Shown: positions 23,732-35,900 of the stretch, piece after piece | Layout of the letters: the number at the start of each line of letters is the position of its first letter | How positions within the stretch are numbered: position 1 is the first letter of the stretch | Assembly: GCA_011037195.1 (NCBI GenBank) | Contig: JAAEAF010002783.1 | Location: 16,531 to 80,530, forward strand | Origin: Triatoma infestans | Lineage: Eukaryota; Arthropoda; Insecta; Hemiptera; Reduviidae | Direction: 5' to 3' | DNA length: 64,000 bases | Translations under genes and position numbers: made by a program | The notes under the pieces: generated by a model | Told to the model about the DNA's origin: nothing | Databases searched by the model: none | What the model saw: the letters and a program-made list of their open reading frames with translations, nothing else

Positions 23732-25780
23732 GTCGAAAGACTCTGCAGCCGTAAGAGAGAGTAAAAATCTCTTAAACAATCAATAATTCTGAAAAGATCA
23801 GGAAAGGGATTTTTTTTTTATTGTTTGGAACAGTCTCGTGTATATAAATATCTGAATTAACCAATGAGAGAAAGAAATAGCGGGCTAAATTTCAAACTAA
23901 AGATAAACTCACGTAAAAAGAAGAAAATAATAGAAGAGACTGTGGGTGTGTGGGTGTGGCTGGAGGGGAGAAGACTCACCTCATTTCTTAATGATAACTA
24001 AATAAGTGGGCGAAGAAGTTGGCAATTAGTTTGTTCAAAAAGGCGAACAGTGGAGCCGCGCCGTAGTAGCACGGACCGGCGCCGCTTTACCGGATGAAGA
24101 GTTCAAATTAATGAGTTTAACAAGTTGGCAGAGAGTATGGAATCTTCAGAGAGCAAACCTGGCACTCACTTCTTCTGCTGCTGCCAGCCTAGCAGCAGGA
24201 GGAGAGAGCGCTGCTGCAAACTTACTTCGTCACCACTTCTAGTGACTGTACACCGTTAACTAACGCTTCTACTCGTCCTACAACTAACTAATCAACTACC
24301 TGATTAAAATTGTATAAACGGAGAAAAATCTGATATGAAACACTCACCTGGACGTCTCGCTGTATTGTTATTCTCCAAAGAACTGATTAAACAAATTTTC
24401 TTATAAGTCCGGATTCTCGCTAAATATTTAGTGCCGTTACCTCCCACCAGGTAGTGGAATTAAATATACTGACTGACACTATAGACGAAGGCTTCCCATA
24501 GAAATCACCCTAATAAAAGTAACAGGTTTATCTGTGTCGTAGTAATAACCAAAGTCCCAGAAAATGGGGGTGGGGGTAGTGAATTAGAGGTCTTGGAGCC
24601 CTGGCGAGTATCCCAGCGTATCTACTTGAACAATACTTATACTGACCACTCATCATACACTCAGGGTCAACAGATCAATTTTGTCAGGAACCTGTATGTA
24701 AGCTGGACATCTTAGTTTGCTCTTCCTCCGATATTTCATTTTTGAGAAAATTTTGTTTACAAACACACGCAATGCAAACCCATAAAAGTGCTAATTCATA
24801 AAAATGCAAAAGACATTTTTTTCCGAACTCAGTAAAAACGTAATTGCAAAAATTTGACAGGATCACAATATTTCCAATTAGATTTAGATAGTTTTAAAAG
24901 GAATATTGTACTGCGACCTAAAAGCCCTACTGCACCTCTCGGAGCCTTCTCAGAGTGCACTGCCGTGTTCTCTCGTTATAGAAAAGATAGAAAATCTAAT
25001 GGCAGCATTGCGGATTCGAGTGTGGGTCCACCACATGGGACTCCAAAGCGCTACCACTGAGGTAATGCCTTCCCTTATACTTCCACTTTACAGCTATAAA
25101 AGGACGTAAACAATAAAGAAAACAACAAATCCGACTAGCTCGGAAAAAAATACTTGACGTCACTGCCCATTCCCCAAGTATTGCCTATAAAAATTCAGCA
25201 GTTACCAAAACTTATTACTATTAACAGAAATGTTTTTTCAATAAGGATCTCTATCACATTCTCTACAACGATGAGGCAATACGTGGGGAACTGAAATTAT
25301 CAATTCCTCAGGAATTCCTAGGTCTCTGTCGAGGTATCCCAGCAACAAACAATACTCTTAATACAGAATTTGCCTCAGAACATTTAAGCAGAGCCCAATA
25401 AGAAAGTCTTAATAGTATACAATGTTTTTTAGCAGTTGATCTGAATGAATGTAAGAATACACGAATATGTTGTCTCAAAAACAAACAATCGCGGAGGTTC
25501 ATACTTTGTATTCTATTCAAGTACACCTGGGGATCGAACCGATCGGTCAATATCCGCCAACCAAAAGTGCAACTTTATGGAATGGTTGTCCCATTTTTTG
25601 TTGCATTTTTGCAAAAAAAACTCAAATTTCAAATATTAACACCAGATGATACTATCAAATGATTTTGGAAGTCCCCAAACTTAAGCTTCCCTCAGAGGTG
25701 CAACTTCAATGCAATATACAGTTCTACCAGTTACAGTTGATTCTTCCTCTTCTTTGAGTGCCGTGTCCGTTAATAGGCAA
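23732..25780. other. No recognised gene
   Basis: 24000-24260 is GC-richer (GAGCCGCGCCG, GGCGCCGC) but not recognisable in any frame. 24323-24350 is a copy of the TGATATGAAACACTCACC motif. 24600-24645 is similar to 46760-46805 (a short shared repeat around AGTATCCCAGCGTA). 24840-24875 is a fragment of the dominant repeat family. The 25308-25550 and 24854-25109 open frames have no known motif. Confidence 0.4.
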
Positions 25781-25793
25781 CCATGATCCATAA

Positions 25794-25799
25794 CTTTAT
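25794..25799 (-). other. Candidate polyadenylation signal of oaf
   Basis: AATAAA on the minus strand, about 320 nt downstream of the oaf stop codon. It is the nearest canonical hexamer I noticed; AT-rich DNA gives many by chance. Confidence 0.3.
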
Positions 25800-26119
25800 T
25801 TTATCAGCAACTGATAAAATAACAAAAGTAATATTTTGTGTAAAGAGCGCAAAAAGAACTTTCCACCAATATCTAATAAATCTCAATTACTGAAATTTAA
25901 TCTCTATAAAAATTGCTTTAGATACAGTGCGAAAAGCAAACAACCTGTCTCGTTCACAGTTCAACCAGAGAATTTGTCAATTAATTGTCAAGCAACAGAA
26001 AGTCTTGCGAAAGAACAAGATATAATTTGAGGTTGTCTATTTAAGATTAGCTGAACGTAGCTGGGCTAATAAATCTAATGTATATTACAGAAAATTTAAG
26101 ACAAAATTTGCATTACCTG

Positions 26120-26376
26120 TCATTCATCCCAAAGACATAATTGTTTCTGTCGTACATGATAAGTGTACAGGTGACATTTACGACATGTCCTAATGCCGCA
26201 TCTGTACGATGTGCCGTCTTTTGCACGACAATATTTAAGTCCGCACGGATACCATCCGATACATGTTTCCAGATGGCAGGTACACGGAGTCCATAGTCCT
26301 TTTGCTTCTCTACACCGAGGGCTTGACCCGGGTGATTCACGTACAGCTAACAGTAAGGCGCTTCTACTTGCACCCC
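26120..26376 (-). CDS. oaf: out at first (oaf), last coding exon
   Basis: The minus strand from 26376 to the TGA at 26120-26122 encodes 84 residues preceded by two bases of a split codon. The C-terminal ~64 residues contain CTCHLETCIGWYPCGLKYC, then YRCGIRTCRKCH and the end RQKQLCLWDE. This Cys-rich pattern and the WYPC(G/M)LKYC, CGIR(S/T)C and QLCLWDE blocks are, from memory of the family, the conserved C-terminus of Out at first, a secreted protein conserved from insects to vertebrates. The insect protein ends at or near ...LWDE, as here. The exon is preceded by a T-rich tract and TTACAG, a strong 3' splice site, and it has no stop or frameshift, unlike every transposon frame in this window. 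Exons for the signal peptide and N-terminal domain were not found; they should lie at higher coordinates, in or beyond this window. Confidence 0.85.
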
Positions 26377-26392
26377 CTGTAACAAAAAAAAA
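26377..26392 (-). promoter_or_regulatory. oaf: 3' splice site of the oaf terminal exon
   Basis: Minus strand: a run of T, then GTTACAG directly before the coding sequence (AG at 26377-26378). The upstream exon would have to end after one base of a codon. A CAGGTAATG overlapping the stop region (about 26112-26119) also looks like a donor, so an intron in the 3' UTR is possible. Confidence 0.7.
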
Positions 26393-27055
26393 ATGCCTTT
26401 TATTAAATATTTATTCTTCAGAGGGCAGCACCATCTGCCAACCTAGATTCACCTTACATTTCCGTCAGAATGAATGAACCAAAAATTTACCTTTATATGA
26501 TATTTTATATTTTGCTAAAGAAATACATAAATGCCAATCACTCTTTGTTGATGTTTTTTTTCAGGGAAACTGCTATTTTTAGAGGGGAGATTATAGGGGA
26601 GCAATGTTAAGCTCCCTCTAAACTACCACTTCCATATAATGAGCGCTTCTAACGTCTATATAATATTAATATACATTAGAAGCATCGCTAGAATTCCAAA
26701 TCTGAAGAAAATCGGTTAACCGAAAATTATTGATTGCCGATAGATTGCAGTGCGCTCTGTATGTTATATTATTTTGTTTTATCTTTTCCTCGATTTTCGG
26801 GCGTTAAAACAAATATTCGTATAAAGAAAATTGTTTTGTTAGTTGTTCCTAGTTTTTTCTGTTAACCTCTAAGTATAGTCGGTTTCATTTTTTAATAAAA
26901 AATTATTGAAGCTTTAATCAGGCCCGCCTGAAAATATTATTGTTTAATTTGCCAGCAATTTCAAAAAAGTTGCCCATCGCATCTAACTGATGTAATTAAT
27001 TGTCAGTCAATTTAATTATATGATTATATTATTGTATAATTAATTCAATTAATTA
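26393..27055. other. Intron sequence of oaf with a repeat-family piece
   Basis: 26550-26760 is a forward copy of the ~0.3-kb repeat monomer (AGCTCCCTCTAAACTACCACTT, AGAAGCATCGCTAGAATTCC, AAATCGGTTAACCG). No exon seen. Confidence 0.5.
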
Positions 27056-27900
27056 CGAGGCACGTCCAGTAAGTAAATGTACTGAATTTTTGTAGATTAC
27101 AAAAATTTTTATTTGAACAAAAAAATTACCTGGTTACATTAGTACACATGTAAGCTATTTTTCGACATAGTCGCCATTCCTCTGAATGCAGGTGGTGAAC
27201 CGGGTTATTAATTTTTTGATGCCTTCCTCGAAGTAGTTTCCCGCCAACCCCTTCGTCCACTTCTCCACCTCCTCGTCAGTTGAAAACCTTTTTCCACCCA
27301 TGTGCAGCTTCAGGGAGGTAAAGAGATAGTAATCTGAAGGTGCTAGGTCAGGGGAATGCGCGGGATGGTTCAGGACATCCCATTTAAACGAGGCAAGCAG
27401 TGTGTGGTCAGGGCAGACTCCCTTTGTCAGCATGCCTCTCCTTTTGTTCTGAATCGCCCTCCTAGGGGCTCACAGTATCTTTGCAGAGTTGAGGCCTTCC
27501 CTTGAGGCATATATTCAATTAAAATTAATGCCTTACAGTCCCAAAACAAGGATGCCATGATTTTTCTTGGCTGAAATTGTGGTTTTGAACTTTTTGGCGG
27601 AGGGTGAACAGGTGTGACGGCACTGTTGAGACTGCCTTTTGGTTTCAGGTGTGTAGTGTGCAACACAAGTTTCATCTCCAGCAATGATGGAGCGGAGAAA
27701 TTCATCTCCAAGGAGTTTGTAGCGTCTCATAAACTCTTGCCCAGCCTCCACTATTCACACTTGGAGGGAGATTGGATTGACATTTTTCACCAAACGTATT
27801 GTCGCGTCGACAGTTCTCAACGTACTGACCTCGAACCGGACTCGTTTCGGAGGGGAGGAATCAGGCTACACGACAGTGTAGCCAACATGTCGAAAACAAA
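27056..27900 (-). mobile_element. mariner element, truncated and internally deleted
   Basis: A minus-strand transposase remnant lies between a left end CGAGGCACGTCCAGTAAGTAA (27057-27077, a mariner-like terminal sequence next to TTA) and an unrecognised right end. The right terminal repeat and the N-terminal helix-turn-helix region are missing. It sits inside the presumed oaf intron. Confidence 0.75.
27155..27751 (-). pseudogene. mariner transposase remnant
   Basis: Reading leftwards: LLGDEFLRSIIAGDET (first catalytic Asp of the DD34D triad) with HYTPETKRQSQQ, then in other frames SAKKFKTTISAKKNHGIL and IEYMPQGK, then MLTKGVCPDHT joined directly to LLASFKWDVLNHPAHSPDLAPSDYYLF (third catalytic Asp) and IQRNGDYVEK before the stop. 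The HDNARPHT block with the second catalytic Asp should lie between GVCP and SFKWD; it is deleted apart from a short DHT trace. Two frameshifts are also present. It resembles the mellifera/mauritiana-like mariners, but I cannot place the subfamily securely. Confidence 0.78.
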
Positions 27901-27949
27901 ATCCCTCCGGCCGTGAGAGATGGCGTTAAACACTCATAAGAGCTTTATA

Positions 27950-30699
27950 TTTATAATTCTGACTGATTTTCTCAATACTTTGAATATTCGTTGAAAGTCA
28001 GTTGGCCCTCCCTCAATGGAAGATATAAACTAACTAATAGGGCCTAGGCACAGAGCTAACTCAACGGAACCAACTCCGAGATTTCCCACAATTTTCACTA
28101 ATATCATCTTTTTCCATGAAATTTCTCCCATCTCTGCAAAAAGAAAAATCGTTTGAGGAGTTTTCCTGAAAATTTCAAAATCTCAGCAATCTATTCTGGC
28201 TTCCAGTCAACTGATTTTCTACAAACTTGGAACTGGAGCACTTCATCAAAGTGAAGTTAAACAATGCAGCTCCCCTACCCCAGAAAACCATACTAAAAAA
28301 TAAATTTTTGGTGTAATATTTATCGAATAAGATATTTGCGAAATTTATTATAAAATTTTCCGGAACCTATTTTCAAAAATTTTACGAAAAACTGAAGAAG
28401 AAAAACCATTCAATACACTTCAATACTTCAATACTGGTAGGAAAACTTATTTCTATCGTTTCAGAAAAAATCTGAAAAACGTAATTTATAGCGAAAATTA
28501 ATTATTCGCGAAAATTCGACAATACACAGCCGTTTATACTTCATCTTACAACAGTAAGAATGAGTAAAAATAATAATAATAATACCATTTCCAAAAGAGA
28601 CTGATAATAAATGTAGAATTATTTTCCGGCCTAGTTTTCTTAAAATAATACTCTAAAGAAAATTTTAATAAGCAAAAAACTTGCTTTTCCCATCTTTTAT
28701 AAAAAATGGTTCCTTTAAAAATGAATTTTCTTCTTATTACTATTTTTCCTTTTCATTTATTTCTATTGAATATTGAGGACGCTGTTTGGTGCGTTGGGAG
28801 ATCATTAGCTTGTGTTTCTTATTCCTTGTGTTCGCTTTCTATTTCCTCTTACCTGGAATTTAATTGGCTGTTCAAGTGGCATTGAGTGGGGGTGTTCAGG
28901 CTAGTAATGAGTATCTATAACTGCGTGCGTACATCCTCGCAGACAATTATTTTCGCTACACGATATCTTTGCCGGTTATCGAGCTTGCTACCCCAACTTC
29001 TCCATTGGATTTCTAAAATTTCAATCAACTCGATGGACGCAGACATCCTTTTTTATGATCTTGCAGGGAATGTGGCTGCCTAATCGTTTATTAAGAGTAA
29101 AATCTGAGATTTTATCCGTCATAACATGCATATTTATGATATTCCTGATCGATTTCGGATTTTCATCCATATAAGAGCAAAGTTATCAAGTTCGTGGAGC
29201 CTTGTGGATCCACATGTTCAATAAGAGAAAAATGTTCAAGAGCAGTGGTAAATGGCAAAGTCCTTGGATTGATGTAAGGTTATAGTAGAATTCAGTATCA
29301 GTTCTTCTCAGACCGTCAGTAAAGGCTGAAGGAAGAGATGATAGATTCGACTTCAATATAAGCACGGTTGAGATAAGATTTGGGATGGTTTAGATAAGAG
29401 TTGGCCAGCAATCTGACAGTGAAAGTAACTAATACAAATTGAGGAGCCGGAAACCCGAAGTAATGGGCTACCTCAAGGGTGTCAGCAGGCTAAAAGCATC
29501 TGAAGAAGCTAGACTGAGAACATGGTGGGTCTGCAGTCTCGGTAGGGAAGATTGAGGAAACTCTAGTAAATGTGACGTTATGATTCAGATAAGGCTTAGG
29601 TGAATATCTTTCCTAAAAACGTTCTAGACCAAGAAATTTCTAAAAGAAATAGATCTGGAAAAGGTGTTTAACATCCCGAATATCTTCAGTTAAGGATACG
29701 GTGGTACTACATGGTCCCACGATTCCAAAGCGTCCGACAAAACGTAGATCCCAACAGTAGGTTTGTTCACCATTTTCTGGTATCGTAGCCAGTGATTAGT
29801 GATGCATCTCTGCCACTTTCACGGGATATTGGAGGGTAAAATAGGAAGTCCGAGCTTGAAGAAAATTTTTCAACTAGGACTTGAGAACTGCAGCTAGTTC
29901 TTACGACCGGAAGTCCTTACCGGATTTTTACTTTCGCTTCTTGCAATGAGAGGGAGTATCATTATTTTATCAAGTTTTCGAATTGAATTGTCCCCTGAAA
30001 AATCTCTTATAGGTCGGCTCAGCAGGAAAAAAAAAATTACCAAGGCAGAGGGATAGAGAGAGAGAGATGATCTGTTTGTGCAAAAATAATTCCAAGATCC
30101 GTAAATGGATGATAAATGAAGACGGAAGTTAACAAGCCTAAAATTGAATGTTATTGAAAATTGGACGAGCGGAATATACTGAGTGAGGGAGGAAAGTAGT
30201 TACACAACTTAGCGAGTATCCTGGAGAATTAATAGGCCTTTCAGATGGCCGGCCAACTGCAGGTACCCTCTTGGAATTAATAGTCTCGCAATATCAGGGT
30301 TTAGGGCATACGCCGCCCCCAGTCGAACAGTTCATTGCTGTCTCCACTCCTAGTAATTATCCTTTCACCCATTTGATTTGTTTGCTATATAACTCTTCTA
30401 CTTATCGTATAAATATAAAACATAGTGAGAAAGTAATAAAACTATCTGCCATGAAACACGACTCTCTCTCATACTCTAATGATTATATTTCTAATGGCCA
30501 AAGTTTCTTTAAACTCGGTATTTTTACTTTTCACTTAATTAGCCTCACATTACATAAATATAGGGATTAAACTTGTTGGTTCTTTTCTGTATAAGAACGA
30601 GTGAATGCGAGTAAATAGTATAACGCACACCTCTTTCAGCCCCCAAGCAAAACTTACAACAAAAATCTTTCAAATAAATAGTGACAGGATGGCAATAAT
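27950..30699. other. No recognised gene
   Basis: 28090-28400 contains diverged repeat-family sequence. 28860-29080 is compositionally complex with a CCAG/GTAAGAGG-like donor on the minus strand but no family match; it does not resemble upstream parts of Out at first. 29230-29760 is unassigned. A GAGA run lies at 30055-30068. Confidence 0.4.
29095..29225 (-). repeat. PLE-type terminal unit with degenerate hammerhead
   Basis: Related to 55018-55175 and 56022-56178 over TTTTATCCGTC, ATGCATATT, GATTTCGGATTTTCATCCAT and CAAGTTCGTGGAG. The minus-strand hammerhead-like core (29147-29179) keeps the stem II hairpin ATGGATGAAAATCC and GAAAT but has lost the CUGANGA box. Confidence 0.5.
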
Positions 30700-30713
30700 A
30701 ATAGTGACAGATA
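30700..30713. repeat. 14-bp target site duplication of the I-like LINE, left
   Basis: AATAGTGACAGATA, repeated exactly at 37434-37447 after the poly-A tail. The first base or two could belong to the tail. Confidence 0.8.
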
Positions 30714-31093
30714 GCCACTGCAGGACCGGGGACAGAATAGGCCTGCTCCTGTCCAGGATGTCGTAAGAGGCGACTAAAGGACTACGCAGGGACGGTTGGC
30801 TTACTACTGTATGGGCTTTGCAAACCCACGGAACTCCAGCTCAATACCACGCCACATTGACCATCACTCATACATACACAACACATACACACATACACAA
30901 CACACACACTTATTTGGACCCCTAAATCCCGGTGAGAGGTACCGAGCCGGGAGGTTTGTGGGTGGGGGTATCGGCCCACTGAATCGGCCCCACTGAGAAC
31001 CAGGCCGAACTCAGTGCGTAAGCAGGCCCTCCCTCTGGTAAGGGCGCTCTGCCGGTGGGTGATGTTTAGTTCGTCCCGACTCGTGGGAACTGC

Positions 31094-32790
31094 ATGGATC
31101 CTGAAAAAACCAAAATCATAAATGATTTAAACCCTCTTTCCCAAACCCTTAACCAATCTACCACTCTCCTCCTCCATCCCCAAACCCCTCTCCCCACCCA
31201 TTCTTTATCATCTTTCGGACACGGATTGACTGGCTTAGACCCCGGCAAGGACAAGGAAATTACGTCAGCAGCGGCTGTTAATTCAGCCAATGTTGCAGCT
31301 ACGCTGCAACCTTATGAACCCTCTTCCCCGCCGAGGAAGAAAGCAAAGGGAGGCAACATTGGAAAGAAGAAGGAGACAATACAGTTTCTGAACTTTGAAC
31401 AGGACAACTGGGCCCGTTTTTTCACTCTAAAAAAGAAAGAAGGAAGCTTTAGCACTAGCTGTTCCTTTAAATTGAGTGCATTTATTAAAAATACGCTTGG
31501 TAAGACAAAAAGTATAAAAAAGCTAGGGGATGGCTCAATTTGTATTGAAGCTGCGACTCCCAGTCAAGCAGCAGCAATACTGGCCTTAAAGAATATCGGA
31601 GATACGGTTATCGAAGCAGCCCCACATAAGAGATTGAATTCATCCCAGGGTGTTATAACATGTAGAGATTTCCTAAACAGTGCCCTCGATGATATTAAGG
31701 AAGGATTGGCATCCGAAGGTGTAATTGATGTACGAAGGATTAAGAGAAGGCAGGGTGAATATCTAATTGACACTGCCTCTCTGGTCCTTACATTTAATAG
31801 ACCAATTCCGCCTACTGAAATTGAGGCTGCTTTCTACAAGCTCAAAGTCCGCCCCTATGTCCCTTCGCCCATGGCTGTTACAAGTGCCAGCGATTTGGAC
31901 ATACATCACAGCGGTGCAAAGTAGTAGAAGAATTGTGTGTTTGCGGAAAGACCAGACACGAAGGGGAATGTAGCCCGCCTATAAAATGCATAAACTGTGG
32001 GGGTGACCACAATGCTAAATCAAACGTGTGTCCAATATTATTGAAAGAGAAAGAGATCCAGAAATTAAAAACTCTTCAGCATCTGTCCTATCCCGAAGCT
32101 AGGACGATTGTTGAGAGCAAATATTACGTGGCACCGTCTGTGACTTTTGCTGATAAAGCAAAGTCATTGGCATACCAATTTATGGCGAGCTCATCCCCGG
32201 CTTTAAGGAGAAATATGAATAAGGTGGGAGATCACCCACCACTCGTACAGACTGCTCCTAATGGAGCATCGCCGGCCAAGGAGCTGGCTTCAATTGTCCC
32301 CACAACCAGTGGGGACCCAAATAAATTGATGGGTGTAAGCCCGTCAGTGCCGGCCCCAGGGTTGGCAGCTACCCCCACAGTTAGTGGGGATAATTCAAAT
32401 AAGGCGGGCTTAATACCGCCAGAAGAAATTTCTGCCTCCTCACAGGATGCTTGGCAGGTGGTTAAACTACCTTGCCCGCTACCAAAGAGGAGAAATCAAA
32501 AATCAACTGTTAACGGAAAAATCAAACTGTTACCGGAACAGACCAAAGCTCAAAGGAGCAACATTTGTAGAGAAGATGGAAGCTTTCCAGCCTCCACTTC
32601 CACTTCTTATAATCTCCGTTCCCCGCGCCAACAATGGCAATTACTAGGGACGGATTTAGATGCCTCCGAGTCTGAAGGAGGGGATTATCAGATCGCCCCT
32701 CAACTCGTAAAAGAAAAGGGCGGACAAAAAGAAAAACCAGTAAGAACGCCACAGAATAAGACCTGTTATTTAACAAATAACCATGAATAG
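31094..32790 (+). pseudogene. I-like LINE ORF1 (zinc-knuckle nucleic-acid-binding protein)
   Basis: ATG at 31094 opens a frame reaching 31924. Near 31865-31875 a frameshift moves the true reading into the frame of 31933-32790. The shifted reading gives CYKCQRFGHTSQRC, then CVCGKTRHEGEC, then CINCGGDHNAKSNVC, three CCHC-type knuckles. The segment EKEIQKLKTLQHLSYPEARTI follows, characteristic of insect I- and Jockey-type Gag-like proteins. A Pro/Ser/Lys-rich tail ends at TAG 32788-32790. A single frameshift is the only break seen. The N-terminal part has a conserved-looking RRM-like region (about residues 110-260). It would package the element's RNA. Confidence 0.82.
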
Positions 32791-32997
32791 CAATTTATAC
32801 CACAATGATTTTTATGGTGGTTATATATTATTAAGGTTTACACACAAGTTTTCAGACAAGTTTGTAGACACTGAAAAATTGTGTAACTTTTATATCTATT
32901 TAAAAATATCGCTTGAATATGTTCAATTTACGACGAGAAAAATCATGCCTGAAGTGGTAAATGTAATAATTCGCTAAAGTGACTGAGTTTTTGATCC

Positions 32998-35900
32998 AAT
33001 GGGACATGCGGGGCTTTATTAATAATACAGAAGGACTTCGCCGCATGGTAGCGGAATACCGGCCATTTGGTGTATGCCTCCAAGAGACAAAGTTACGTCC
33101 GGGACATACAATCCAGATTCCCGGATACAAAATGTACAATAAGGAGGTATAGCCCGCCCCAGGTGGAAGGGGCATGGAGGAGTGGCTGTCTGCATTAGGA
33201 ATAATGTACCTAGCAGGAGGCTAATGCTTAATACAAATTTACAAGTTGTGGCCGTGCGCCTGGAAGCACCGCTACAGGTCACCTTAGTAAGCATTTACCT
33301 ACCAGATAGTTATTGGCGGAAAAAGGACCTGAAGAAACTCCTCTCACAACTGCCTGCACCGGTGTTATTAATGGGAGATTTTAACTTGCACAACACTTGG
33401 TGGGGCTCAGGCAAAAGCGATGCCCGGGGAAAGGCTCTAGAGGAGATAGTTGATAATGCTAACTTAATGCTTCTTAATAACGGTGCCCCTACACATTTTA
33501 ACGCACATTCAGGTACTTTTAGTGCTATTGATCTCACTATTGCAACACCTACTTTAGCGACTCAATTAGAATGGAGAACAACTGACGACCTGTACCATAG
33601 TGACCACTTCCCAATAATAGTAAAGAGCTCCATCTCCAGGGCAGATTATATTATGCCCAAAAAGTATGATATGAGGAGGGCAAACTGGCCAGCTTTCACT
33701 GCTAAAGTAGTAATGCCTCCGCCCACAGGAGATGTTATCTTGACGCAACCTTACTTACGAAGGCTTTAATAGATGCCGCTGACGGTACTATACCAAAAGT
33801 AGGCGGTAGAATTCCAAGACCTTCGGTTCCGTGGTGGACTCTTGAGTGCAAGCTGGCCAACCAAGCGAAAAAGCGGGCTTTTAATAAACTTAAAAGGTAC
33901 CCAACAATAGAAAATTTGACAACTTTCAAAAGATTAAGAGCCAGAGAGAGGTACATCGTAAGAAAAGCAAAGAAGGAAACCCTTGCTTCCTATGTTTCGG
34001 GAATTTCGACGTCGACGTCACTGAAAGAAGTATGGAATAAAATAAAAACCCTCTCTGGTCGACGCAATATCCCATCAATACCAGCCCTTCTAATAAATAA
34101 CGTATCTTTAACTGAGCCACACGATGTAGCCGAGTGCTTTGCCTTACACTTCTCAGAAATGTCGGGGAGTCAGGCATACTCAGCTGAATTTATCCGGCGG
34201 AAAATTGAGTTGGAGCTCCAGCCCCTTGATTTTGATACCGCCACTAGTGAGGTGTATAATTCTCCGCTAACTGTGGCAGAACTTGAAAACGCATTAAAGA
34301 AAACCAGGGACTCCACGCCAGATGTGGTCGGTATCCCTTATGCAATGTTAAAAAATTTAGATACATCAGGGAAGGAACAACTTCTCAACCTGTATAATCA
34401 CATATGGGAGAGCGGTCAGTACCATGATGTTTGGCGGGAATCCCTCATTGTTCCGATACTAAAAGAAGGCAAAGATCCCAGTGATACCTCAAGCTATAGA
34501 CCTATCTCTTTGACCACCTGCTTGAGTAAAGTCCTCGAAGCTATAGTGAATTATAGGCTAGTATACATACTCGAGTCAAGAGGACTTTACAGCCAGTATC
34601 AAGCAGGATTCCGCAGATATCGCTCAACCTTAGATCAGATGTGTAGTTTAAAAACATACATACAGAACGCCTTTATGCGTAGACAGCACGTACTGGCCAT
34701 GTTTTTCGATCTTGAAAAGGCATATGATACTACCTGGAGACATGCGATTCTGCGGAAATGCCATGAGTGGGGACTAAGAGGGAATTTGCCAAGGTTCTTA
34801 CACGAATTCCTGAAATCACGGAGGTTCCGCGTGCGTCTGGGGTCAGTATGATCAGACCCCTTTACATTAGAAAATGGAATACCTCAGGGGTCGATTCTTA
34901 GTGTAACGTTGTTCCTAGTAGCGGTTAACTGCCTAGCCGAAATTATAGAGGAACCTACTCAAGTATCGTTATACGTTGACGACCTCGCCATCTATCTATC
35001 TGGTGATAATCTAAATGAGGTTGGAACAACTCTTCAACAGTCTATAGACAAAGTGGCAAGTGAGGCTTCTAGAAATGGTTTTAAATTCTCAAGACAAAAA
35101 ACTGTGTGCCTTCATTTCTGTCGTCTGAGACATGAACATGATCCACCCGTTTTATATTTAGACGGCATACCGATAGAGTATAAAGAAAGCGTACGGTTTC
35201 TAGGCCTCACATTTGACTCTAAACTAAGTTGGCAGGAACATTTAGAATTAACATACACCAAAGCAAAAAGAACCCTGGACATATTGAAATTTCTGGGAAG
35301 CTACAAGTGGGGAACGGAGAGAAAAATTCTGGAACGCATTTTCATTTGTCTCACCCGCTCCAAATTAGATTATGGAGCCCCAGTATATAATTCCGCGCGT
35401 AAGTCACGTCTTAGGATATTGGACAAAGTCTATAATGAAGGAATCATACTAATTACAGGCGCCTTCCGCACAAGTCCTCTTCAGAGCCTCTACGCAGAGT
35501 CAGGATTTCTCCCCCCATAACTTAGGAGGGAGCAGTTAACCTTGACCTATTTCGCCGGAATAAGGGGAAAACCGACACATCCAATGTTTAGAACCATATT
35601 TGAGAGCCCGAGCAATGAAGAATACCAAGAGCAAATTACGCGGACGCGGCCTTTCGGAATTCGAGCTAAAAGCTTTCTAGAAGCAGAACGCTTAGAATCG
35701 GGACCAGTGGAACCTTGGGGCACTGCCCCTTTTCCACCTTGGTTGCTAAATCCCGCATGCGTCCGTTTAGACCTGTCAGTATTCAAAAAAGATGAAACGC
35801 CTTCGGTAGTTATAGAGGAAAACTTTTAGAAATATTAAGTAGTCACATGGACTACCGACCCATCTTTACAGACGGTTCAAAGATAGATGACGGCATAGGT

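Noticed and set aside
28860..29080. Further exon of oaf
   Set aside because: Despite a donor-like CCAG/GTAAGAGG, the three minus-strand readings contain stops or do not resemble the N-terminal domain of Out at first.
30055..30068. GAGA-factor binding site cluster
   Set aside because: A single short GA run in unannotated DNA is not enough to claim a regulatory site.
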